From JAVHYG01 sp040390025 (GTDB taxonomy: Bacteria > Pseudomonadota > Gammaproteobacteria > Diplorickettsiales > Diplorickettsiaceae), in the NCBI GenBank assembly GCA_040390025.1, contig JAZJZD010000016.1:1-39977 (forward strand): 39,977 nt of DNA, read 5' to 3'. Of the stretch, positions 24,265-31,333 are shown in pieces (the stretch's first letter is position 1; every line of letters begins with the position of its first letter). The notes below the pieces were generated by a model. It searched no databases and was not told the origin of the DNA. It was given only the letters and a program-made list of their open reading frames with translations. The translations under genes and the position numbers were made by a program.

Positions 24265-24804
24265 ATGTTAACGGTAGGTGAGAAGTTTCCAGGGTTTGCC
24301 GTGAAGGCGGTGGTATCTTCAAATATAAGCAATGCTTTTACCGAGATTAATGAGCAAACGTATCAAAATAAGTGGCAAATTTTTTTCTTTTGGCCTAAAG
24401 ATTTTACCTTTGTTTGTCCGACTGAAATTGCCGAGTTTGCCCGATTAAATAGCGAGTTTACAGAACGTGATGCCGTATTGTTAGGGGTTAGTACAGACTC
24501 TGAGTTTGTTCATTTAGCATGGCGACAACAAAAAGAAGAATTAAAAGACCTTCCTTTCCCTATGCTAGCGGATATTAAACGAGAGCTAACTCAGGCTTTG
24601 GGTATTTTAGATACTAATGAAGGAGTCGCGCAGCGTGCAACGTTTATTGTTGATCCGCAAGGGATTATCCGATTTGTGATGGTGACGGATCTGAATGTAG
24701 GGCGCAATCCGAAAGAAGTATTACGCGTACTTGATGCTTTGCAAACCGATGAGCTTTGTCCTTGTAATTGGCAAAAAGGTGAAGAAACTATAGTTCTTGG
24801 TTAA
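24265..24804 (+). CDS. ahpC: Alkyl hydroperoxide reductase AhpC (AhpD-dependent peroxiredoxin)
   Basis: 179 residues from ATG 24265, supported by AGGAGA nine bases upstream; a TTG 33 bases further upstream in frame lacks such a site. The peroxidatic Cys51 lies in DFTFVCPTE. The C-terminal DELCPCNWQKGEETI supplies Cys165 and Cys167, the layout of the mycobacterial-type AhpC, which has an extra C-terminal Cys and takes electrons from AhpD rather than AhpF. It reduces peroxides and peroxynitrite. The partner ahpD follows and OxyR is divergent, so the three genes form one module for oxidative stress inside a host cell or vacuole. Confidence 0.96.
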   Translation: MLTVGEKFPGFAVKAVVSSNISNAFTEINEQTYQNKWQIFFFWPKDFTFVCPTEIAEFARLNSEFTERDAVLLGVSTDSEFVHLAWRQQKEELKDLPFPMLADIKRELTQALGILDTNEGVAQRATFIVDPQGIIRFVMVTDLNVGRNPKEVLRVLDALQTDELCPCNWQKGEETIVLG

Positions 24805-24806
24805 AT

Positions 24807-24859
24807 ATTCCGCTCGTATTTGAAGTTGCGAAATTGCAACTTCAAGTGCAATGGATATA
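24807..24859. repeat. Head-type repeat fused to hairpin, between ahpC and ahpD
   Basis: The head ATTCCGCTCGTATTTGAAG runs straight into a hairpin with perfect 10-bp arms TTGAAGTTGC (24820-24829) and GCAACTTCAA (24836-24845). The fixed tail GTGCAATGGATATA follows. This copy shows that head and tail-hairpin belong to one family. It lies between ahpC and ahpD, before the ahpD ribosome site (GGAG near 24870). Confidence 0.85.
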
Positions 24860-24880
24860 AAAATTATTTGGAGATTATCA

Positions 24881-25411
24881 ATGAGTATTGAATTATTAAA
24901 AAATAAGCTATTAGAGAGCGCAAAAGATATTAAATTAAATCTATCAACTCTTTTAACAGAAGAGGGCTCGCCGGATTTAAGTAAAAGTCAAATCGGTGGT
25001 ATAGCATTAGCTTCGGCTTATGCTATAAAAAACGCAATGCTTATCGACTCTATTCTGTCGGAAGTGTCTATTTATCTGACGGAAGCAGAAATTAATGCGG
25101 CAAAATCAGCGGCAACGGTGATGGCGATGAATAATATTTATTATCGATTTATTCATTTAGTGAATGATAGCTCATTTTCCAGTATGCCGGCTAAGTTACG
25201 AATGAATGTGTTAGCAAATCCTGGAATTGACAAAATTGATTTTGAATTAAGTTGTTTATCGGTATCAGCAATTAATGGTTGTGGGATGTGTATCGAAGCG
25301 CATACCCAGGCCTTAATAAAAGCAGGGATTAGTAAGCTGGCTATCCAATCGAGTATTCGTATTGCGGCAGTGCTAAATGCGACTGCGATGGGGATAGAAA
25401 TTGCTGGTTAG
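24881..25411 (+). CDS. ahpD: Alkylhydroperoxidase AhpD
   Basis: 176 residues from ATG 24881 (MSIELLKNKLL), with TTTGGAG 9 bases upstream; an in-frame ATG 30 bases earlier lies inside the repeat and is less likely. Helical carboxymuconolactone-decarboxylase fold. The catalytic set of mycobacterial AhpD (Glu118, Cys130, Cys133, His137) is matched in order and spacing by Glu122, Cys134, Cys137 and His141 in ELSCLSVSAINGCGMC and the following IEAH. AhpD passes electrons to AhpC and has weak peroxidase activity itself. In mycobacteria the electron chain continues through a lipoyl protein. Confidence 0.95.
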   Translation: MSIELLKNKLLESAKDIKLNLSTLLTEEGSPDLSKSQIGGIALASAYAIKNAMLIDSILSEVSIYLTEAEINAAKSAATVMAMNNIYYRFIHLVNDSSFSSMPAKLRMNVLANPGIDKIDFELSCLSVSAINGCGMCIEAHTQALIKAGISKLAIQSSIRIAAVLNATAMGIEIAG

Positions 25412-25439
25412 TATGCATTATTAATATCAGGACGATTTT

Positions 25440-25610
25440 TAGATTAGTCTAGGGGTGTCGTCATTTAGTGAGGATGAAGCATAAAGCGGTGCTTTTTTTG
25501 AGTATCGTAAACGGAACCTACTTAGAGTAGGTAAGTAACGAAACGTAGAAGAACCACGGTTTTATGATCATCTTCGTGCCAAATGACGACACACTCTAGT
25601 GAATCTAGCT
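25440..25610. repeat. Long imperfect palindromic element
   Basis: About 170 bases whose left and right halves are approximate reverse complements. GTGTCGTCATTT (25456-25467) matches AAATGACGACAC, and the flanks AGATTAGTCTAG and CTCTAGTGAATCTA also pair. The centre is CCTACTTAGAGTAGG. It resembles the short hairpin elements that carry GTCGTCATT-type ends in several intracellular bacteria. It encodes nothing. The rest of the 25412-25892 gap is very A+T-rich, with a weak upstream region for the next gene. Confidence 0.7.
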
Positions 25611-25892
25611 AAAACTGAACATTTTTTAAACTTCTCAACTGTGTGCATTGACTATTTTTGGTAAAGTCATGCTAAAAATGGGTAATATCTGGCTTAGATT
25701 TCTTCTGAAATATTTTTTCAATCCCGTATAATTTTTATTCTTTATAACGCTCATTAAAAATAATTTAATTAAACCTTAATAATTTCTTATTAAACTAAAA
25801 AAGTTTTTAAATTTAATTATTATTTGATGCGATTAATAAATTTTTAAAATAGATTTGTTCTTTAATAATAATTATTAAAAAGTGATATTTTT

Positions 25893-26774
25893 ATGCCTAA
25901 TTCAGTACAATTTCGACCTGATGTAAGTTCTTTCTATCCAAAAAACGGACATGTATATGCGCATTTCCAATACAGAAATAATGTTTCAGGAACAAGGTTT
26001 CCTTCTCTTTCCCCTCCGCGAGCAGCAGCAACGCTTCGAACCCGTCCTGGAAATATAAGACCCATCAGCAATAGAGTGACTAGATTTGCTCCGCCTATTT
26101 CTAGCAGACAGAGTGTAACGGTTGCAACTACTGTAACAACTCCTCAGAAAACATATCAGTTACCTGTTGGTTTAGTTGAAGTTATGCGATGCCCTATATT
26201 ATTTGATACGGTATCAATACCCATGATTACGCCATCAGGAATTACGTATAATAGGCCAGAGATCCACCTCGCTTTACAAAGAGATGCAAAAGATCCTAGC
26301 ACAAGAAAGCCGTGTTCTGTGCGCGATTTACGAAATAATTATCTTATTTTAGCTATTCTCGATATAGTTGATACTTTAGAAAAAACTAGGGATACCACAA
26401 AAAAAGAAGCTTTAAAAGAAAAATTATTAAAACTTTTTTGTGACGCTACAGGTAAATTTTTTACGAATCCAGTCGTCGATGAAAACGGGAATACCTTTGA
26501 AAGTGAAGAAAAAAACCCAAACTATAAAAATATTATACTGATGAATATTATGGAAGTTCCTGTTATAAAGGCATTGATTGAAAAAGCAAAGGAAAAGCAA
26601 ATACAAGCTGCCCAACTAAGTTTTAATGTAATGGAAAAACAAAGCAAGCTTCCTGAGCAAGAAAAACAAAAGCCAGCTTATCGTTATAGTTTTTGGTCAA
26701 CAATTTCAAATATTGTGTCTGTTATTTCAGGTAATGTAGAACAAATGGTGAGTGCTGTCCGCTATCCACATTAA
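25893..26774 (+). CDS. Tandem U-box protein, candidate secreted E3 ubiquitin ligase
   Basis: 293 residues. A Pro/Arg/Thr-rich N-terminus (about 1-90) precedes a clear U-box (about 93-160): CPILFDTVSIPMITPSGITY followed by NRPEI, DPSTRKP and NNYLILAILD. All the usual U-box core positions are there. A second, decayed or divergent U-box follows at about 180-232, with FFTNPVVDENGNTFE and NIMEVPVIKALIEK, but a shortened centre. U-boxes are eukaryotic ubiquitin-ligase domains. In bacteria they occur mostly as effectors, and Legionella LubX has two. No signal peptide or membrane segment is seen, and no secretion signal can be proved from sequence alone. The gene stands alone, after an A+T-rich spacer, with only a weak ribosome site. 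Confidence 0.82.
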   Translation: MPNSVQFRPDVSSFYPKNGHVYAHFQYRNNVSGTRFPSLSPPRAAATLRTRPGNIRPISNRVTRFAPPISSRQSVTVATTVTTPQKTYQLPVGLVEVMRCPILFDTVSIPMITPSGITYNRPEIHLALQRDAKDPSTRKPCSVRDLRNNYLILAILDIVDTLEKTRDTTKKEALKEKLLKLFCDATGKFFTNPVVDENGNTFESEEKNPNYKNIILMNIMEVPVIKALIEKAKEKQIQAAQLSFNVMEKQSKLPEQEKQKPAYRYSFWSTISNIVSVISGNVEQMVSAVRYPH

Positions 26775-26809
26775 TCCTTAATAGCTTGGTTCGTCTGATA
26801 AAGGCAATA

Positions 26810-26906
26810 CAAGAGGAAAGTTGCAGTTCTCTCTCTTGTAAATCCCCATCACGCAAAGAAGACACTTGAAGTTTGCAAATTCGCAACTTCAAGTGTAATG
26901 GGTATA
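26810..26906. repeat. Double-hairpin repeat module, copy 2
   Basis: The first hairpin is imperfect, with CAAGAG and CTCTTG ends (26810-26838). The linker TAAATCCCCATCACGCAAAG follows. The second hairpin has ACACTTGAAGTT and AACTTCAAGTGT arms (26862-26896), and the tail is AATGGGTATATA. Arm sequences differ from copy 1 but pairing is kept. It sits just upstream of the APC permease. Confidence 0.85.
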
Positions 26907-26937
26907 TAAGGATTAGCTAATTATAAGGAGGTTAAAA

Positions 26938-28503
26938 TTGCTAAAGCGTGATATTTCTACCACGAATGTGTTAATTGTTGCCGCAGGCGGCATGATTGGC
27001 TCGGGCTGGTTATTTACCCCTTTTATTGGGGCGCAAATGGCCGGCCCTAACAGTTTAATAAGCTGGATTATTGCAGCAATTTTTATGCTATTTATTGCTT
27101 TGCCACTTTGTGAATTAGGGGCAATGCTGCCAATGTCTGGTGGAATGTCTAATTACCCTACGTTTACGCACGGTAGGGAAGTCGGTTTTTTATTTTCCTG
27201 GATCACTTGGTTGTCTTATGTTGTTATGACACCTATAGAGATTCAGGCTATTTTGCAATATAGCAGTCATTTCTTACCTATATTGCTTGTTAAAGAGGTT
27301 TCCTATTTCAAACTTTCACACGTGGGCTATGCATCTGCAATAGCCATTATGTTTGCGGTTGTATTGCTCAATACTTACGGTATTAAGTTTCTTGCTGAAT
27401 GTAATAAATATGCGAGTATTGTGAAGTTTGCTCTTCCTTCTATTGCAATTATTTCATTAATGCATACAGCACCTTCTTTTCAGAATATCCAGTTTAACTT
27501 GGCAACAGGAGAAAGTTGGATGCAAATATTTTCTGCTTTGTCGGCAGGTGGTATTGCATTTGCTTTTACAGGGTTTCAAAACGGATTGATGTTAGCAGGC
27601 GAGGTAAAAAATCCGCAAAAAACTATTCCTATCGTGATGTTAGGGGCAATATTGATTGGTTTTATTTTATATTTTTCATTACAACTCAGTTTTTTAATGG
27701 CTGTGCCAGAAAAGTATCTGCAGTATGGTTGGAATCAGCTTTCGTTTCCGGGTGATAGTGGGCCTTTAGTAGGATTAACCCTGTTGTTAGGGCTCAGTGT
27801 GGTAGCTATTTTATTGCTTTTTGACGCTGCTTTTTCTCCTCTAGGTACTACGCTTGTTTATACAGCGGCGACCTCACGTATTTTATATGGAATGGCGCTT
27901 AATAAACATTTGCCACCTCTATTTTTAAAGTTGAACCGCCATCAGATTCCCTATATTACCTTGTACGCTAACTTTTTGGTGGGTTCATTATCATTTCTTC
28001 CTTTTCCTGGATGGCAAAAAATGGTGGCATTTTTAGCTTCAGCCAGCATTCTTTCTTATGGCGTTGGACCCATTTGTTTATTAGCATTACGTAAGCTGCA
28101 ATCTAAGCGGCACCGTCCATTTAGATTGGAAGGTGGTTTTATTTTTTGTCATATCGCATTTTATGTTTGTAATTTAATGCTCTATTGGTGTGGATTTTCA
28201 GTGATTTGGAAACTCTATTTAGCAATTGTAGTTGGATATATTATTTATTTTATTTGTCAGCCGAACTATCGATTTTCAAATAAGCTTAGTTTGTATTGGT
28301 TTTTTTCTTATATAACGCTTTTACTCTTATTATCTTATTTAGGGCCTTTTGGTGGAATAGGGTTATTAAAATTTCCATTTGATATGTTACTTATTTTTCC
28401 TTTTAGTTGTTTAATAATGTATTTATCGCAACATTGTTTAGTGACTAATGAAGCAGAGAAAGAATCATTTGAATTAATGAATAAGCAACTGCAGGATTTA
28501 TAA
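26938..28503 (+). CDS. APC-family amino acid permease
   Basis: 521 residues, with about 12-14 hydrophobic segments. The start is TTG 26938, chosen because a perfect AAGGAGG (26925-26931) lies six bases upstream and no ATG is near. The first segment has the APC helix-1 motif GGMIGSGWLFTP, where the Gly-rich unwound loop binds the substrate amine and carboxylate. GIAFAFTGFQNGLMLAGEVK (segment 6) and NPQKTIP are the other hallmarks. It resembles YveA-type aspartate:proton symporters in length and motifs, but substrate is a guess. Amino acid import fits a bacterium living on host amino acids. Its tail overlaps the convergent murB by six bases. Confidence 0.88.
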   Translation: MLKRDISTTNVLIVAAGGMIGSGWLFTPFIGAQMAGPNSLISWIIAAIFMLFIALPLCELGAMLPMSGGMSNYPTFTHGREVGFLFSWITWLSYVVMTPIEIQAILQYSSHFLPILLVKEVSYFKLSHVGYASAIAIMFAVVLLNTYGIKFLAECNKYASIVKFALPSIAIISLMHTAPSFQNIQFNLATGESWMQIFSALSAGGIAFAFTGFQNGLMLAGEVKNPQKTIPIVMLGAILIGFILYFSLQLSFLMAVPEKYLQYGWNQLSFPGDSGPLVGLTLLLGLSVVAILLLFDAAFSPLGTTLVYTAATSRILYGMALNKHLPPLFLKLNRHQIPYITLYANFLVGSLSFLPFPGWQKMVAFLASASILSYGVGPICLLALRKLQSKRHRPFRLEGGFIFCHIAFYVCNLMLYWCGFSVIWKLYLAIVVGYIIYFICQPNYRFSNKLSLYWFFSYITLLLLLSYLGPFGGIGLLKFPFDMLLIFPFSCLIMYLSQHCLVTNEAEKESFELMNKQLQDL

Positions 28504-29379
28504 AGCACTGCCAAGGATATGCACTTCGGGAATAAGTTGGATGTGGTGTACTTTTAAAACAGTGTCGCTCGTTTTTTTTATTAATGCTTCAATATCGGCT
28601 GCTGTTGCATGACCTTCATTTACAATGAAGTTAGCATGTTTTGTAGACACTTGCGCGCCGCCTATTTTTAAACCCTTTAATCCACAGCTTTCTATGAGAC
28701 GTGCGGCATAATCACCGCTAGGATTGCGAAAAACAGAGCCGCAGCTAGGTTCGTTAGTGGGTTGTGTTGCTGTTCGATGAGCTAATAAAGCACGAATTTT
28801 TTCTAGTGATTCTTCCTTAGAACCTGGTTGTAGTTGAAAATGGCCGGCTAGAAAAAATTCATCAGTAAAAACGCTGACATTGCGGTAGGCAATTTGATAA
28901 TCCTTGGGATAACGAATCTTTTTTTTGCCTTGGCGATCGATAACTTCTACCGCGTGGACAATTTCCCAAGTTTCCATTCCGTTGCATCCGGCGTTCATGG
29001 CTAAGGCGCCTCCGATAGTTCCTGGAATACCGGCTAAAAACTCAGCACCACTTAAATTTTTTCTAGCCGAAAACCGAGCGAAAGCAGGCGATGCAACACC
29101 CGCTTCTGCACGTAGCAACGTGGGGCTTAGTAAATCTAATTTACAAAGCGCGCCTTGTGTAATAACAACAGTAGCGTTGATTCCACCATCGCGTACTAAA
29201 GTATTGCTACCTAGGCCTAGAAATAGGAGGGGTTCTTGAGGCGGTAATTGTTTAATAAAGTTAATTAAATCATTACTATCTTTTGGCTCATAAAGACGTT
29301 GTGCAGCCCCCCCGACTCGCCAAGAGGTATAGTCGGAAAGAGAAACGTTTTCTCGCAAGCGGCCTTGCAGTTCACTCAT
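28498..29379 (-). CDS. murB: UDP-N-acetylenolpyruvoylglucosamine reductase MurB
   Basis: 293 residues, the shorter type II form. It reduces enolpyruvyl-UDP-GlcNAc to UDP-MurNAc with FAD and NADPH. YTSWRVGGAAQRLYEP is the N-terminal FAD-domain opening. GLGSNTLVRDGG and GIPGTIGGALAMNAGCNG bind FAD. SCGSVFRNPSGDYAARLIE holds the catalytic Ser that protonates the intermediate. The catalytic Glu is in IPEVHILG at the C-terminus. It follows murC by three bases in the same operon. Confidence 0.96.
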   Translation of the reverse strand: MSELQGRLRENVSLSDYTSWRVGGAAQRLYEPKDSNDLINFIKQLPPQEPLLFLGLGSNTLVRDGGINATVVITQGALCKLDLLSPTLLRAEAGVASPAFARFSARKNLSGAEFLAGIPGTIGGALAMNAGCNGMETWEIVHAVEVIDRQGKKKIRYPKDYQIAYRNVSVFTDEFFLAGHFQLQPGSKEESLEKIRALLAHRTATQPTNEPSCGSVFRNPSGDYAARLIESCGLKGLKIGGAQVSTKHANFIVNEGHATAADIEALIKKTSDTVLKVHHIQLIPEVHILGSAL

Positions 29380-29382
29380 TAT

Positions 29383-30801
29383 TTAAGCCATTCCTAACTG
29401 AGAACAAGCGAGATGTTGGGCAATACCTCCAATATCACCGGCCCCTTGTAGTAATAATACATCGTTATCTTGCAAAATAGTGTGGAGGCTTTTAGATAGA
29501 TTTTGCTTATCTTCGATAAAGGTAGGGTTTAAGTGGCTGCATTGTTGGATATGCGTGGATAATGCAAGACTGTCAGCGCCAGGAATGGGTGTTTCGCCTG
29601 CCGCATAAACTTCTAACAATAACAGATGATCGACACTCGATAAGATAGTGACAAAATCGTTAAATAAATCGCGCGTGCGCGTATAACGATGAGGCTGGTA
29701 TGCCATGACTAAACGTCGATTAGGCCACGCACTACGAATCGTTTTTACGGTAGCGGCGATTTCACTCGGATGATGGCCATAATCATCAATTAATAAAACG
29801 TGACCTTTTTTGAGCTTAAATTCACCGAGTATTTGAAAACGTCTATTCACACCACTAAATTGTGCTAATCCGGTTTGAATAACTTTGTCGTCAATATTCA
29901 GTTCAGTAGCAACAGCAATAGCGGCTACTGCATTTAATGCATTATGTTGTCCTGGTAAATTTAATAGAACATCCAGTGGCTTTCGTTCTTTACGTAAAAC
30001 AGTAAAGTAATTTTTAGTTTCTTTTTGTTGAAATGAAGTGATTTGAATATCAGCATCTTCACTGAAGCCGTAGGTAATAACCGGGCGCATAATATCGGGG
30101 AGAATCGAACGTACGATAGGGTCATCTAAACACACTATCGCTAAACCATAAAAAGGAAGATGCCGTAAAAACTCTATAAAGCTTTGTTTAAGTCGCTGAA
30201 AATTACCTTCATACGTATCCATATGATCGGCATCAATATTAGTAATAATAGCTATCATAGGCTTTAAATAAAGAAAAGAGGCGTCACTTTCATCGGCTTC
30301 AGCCACTAAATAACGACCAGCGCCTAAGCGAGCATGGGTGCTGGTGCTATTGAGACGACCGCCTATAACAAAAGTGGGGTCTAATCCACTTTCTCCTAAC
30401 AAACTGGCTACTAAACTTGTAGTTGTTGTTTTTCCATGCGTTCCTGCTACGGCTATCCCATAGCGAAAACGCATTAATTCTGCGAGCATTAAGGCTCGAG
30501 GAACAACGGGGATTCGAGCTTCTCGGGCATTTACAATTTCTACATTGTCTTGAGGAACAGCACTGGAATAAATGACGACATCGGCTTTATCGATATGATG
30601 CGCGTCATGGCCTTGTTTAAATTGAGCTCCCAGATGTTGCAAATGGTGGGTCATGGTATTTTCTTGTAGATCTGAGCCCGAAACTGTGTAACCTTCATTG
30701 AGTAAAATTTCGGCAATACCGCCCATCCCAGCACCGCCGATACCAACAAAATGGAGGTGCTGAATACGGCCCATTTGATTTTCTACAAAAGGGTTTTTCA
30801 T
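29383..30801 (-). CDS. murC: UDP-N-acetylmuramate--L-alanine ligase MurC
   Basis: 472 residues. Adds L-alanine to UDP-MurNAc with ATP, the first peptide-stem step of peptidoglycan. The UDP-binding start HFVGIGGAGMGGIAEIL is at about 17-33, and the ATP P-loop AGTHGKTTTT at 119-128. EADESDASF is the metal-binding acidic segment. The C-terminal domain carries DDYGHHPSEIAATV and YQPHRYTRTRDLF. Start ATG 30801 gives MKNPFVENQMGRIQHLHFVG, a standard N-terminus. It leads murC-murB, a remnant of the dcw cluster; the preceding gene, normally murG, is not here. Confidence 0.97.
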   Translation of the reverse strand: MKNPFVENQMGRIQHLHFVGIGGAGMGGIAEILLNEGYTVSGSDLQENTMTHHLQHLGAQFKQGHDAHHIDKADVVIYSSAVPQDNVEIVNAREARIPVVPRALMLAELMRFRYGIAVAGTHGKTTTTSLVASLLGESGLDPTFVIGGRLNSTSTHARLGAGRYLVAEADESDASFLYLKPMIAIITNIDADHMDTYEGNFQRLKQSFIEFLRHLPFYGLAIVCLDDPIVRSILPDIMRPVITYGFSEDADIQITSFQQKETKNYFTVLRKERKPLDVLLNLPGQHNALNAVAAIAVATELNIDDKVIQTGLAQFSGVNRRFQILGEFKLKKGHVLLIDDYGHHPSEIAATVKTIRSAWPNRRLVMAYQPHRYTRTRDLFNDFVTILSSVDHLLLLEVYAAGETPIPGADSLALSTHIQQCSHLNPTFIEDKQNLSKSLHTILQDNDVLLLQGAGDIGGIAQHLACSQLGMA

Positions 30802-31214
30802 GAGAAACCTATATCTTGATAGAGAGATGGCGGTATTGTGTCATTAGTTGTGTGTAGGCTCAACTTTAATCTATACGCTTCGCCCTTGAGTTTTCGGCTG
30901 TGTTGCCACTCAGTTCGCGATTTTGCGGCACTTGCCGAAAAACCAAGTGCTACGAGTATGTATTTCCAGTAGAGACGCAAAAGTAGCGCAATATTGTATT
31001 TTCTTCTTACTAAGAAAATTCCGTCATATCTTGTAAGATTAAAATAAGCCCATCTATTTTTGAAAAACCGCTCTTTCGTTGATTGAAAATGCCTTTCAAA
31101 TAGTTGGGCTTCAGTAATACGGCCATTTGAAAAAAATCTATGATTACATAGTAGCTTAAAACTTTTCCCCATGCCGTTTATCTGTAAATTCACACCCGAG
31201 TTCTTGCTAGCCAC
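30798..31214 (-). CDS. Doubtful ORF upstream of murC
   Basis: A 138-codon frame with a GTG start whose stop overlaps the murC ATG by four bases (ATGA). The composition is unlike a normal protein: rich in Arg, Lys and aromatics, and the second half (GFSASAAKSRTEWQHSRKLK) comes from DNA containing short inverted pairs such as TTTTTCGGCAAGTGCCGCAAAA. It lies in the 530-base stretch between murC and the repeat protein. More likely this is translated repeat DNA than a gene, but the overlap with murC leaves a small chance of coupling. Confidence 0.25.
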   Translation of the reverse strand: MASKNSGVNLQINGMGKSFKLLCNHRFFSNGRITEAQLFERHFQSTKERFFKNRWAYFNLTRYDGIFLVRRKYNIALLLRLYWKYILVALGFSASAAKSRTEWQHSRKLKGEAYRLKLSLHTTNDTIPPSLYQDIGFS

Positions 31215-31333
31215 TTTTATTTTTATTGCTAATCCTTCGATATGCTTATCGATTTCTGGCTCTAGTTAAGTTTTTGTTAAGCGGGGCTTATTACACTTCA
31301 GATGCTTATAACAAGAAATAGGAAACGTTCAAA

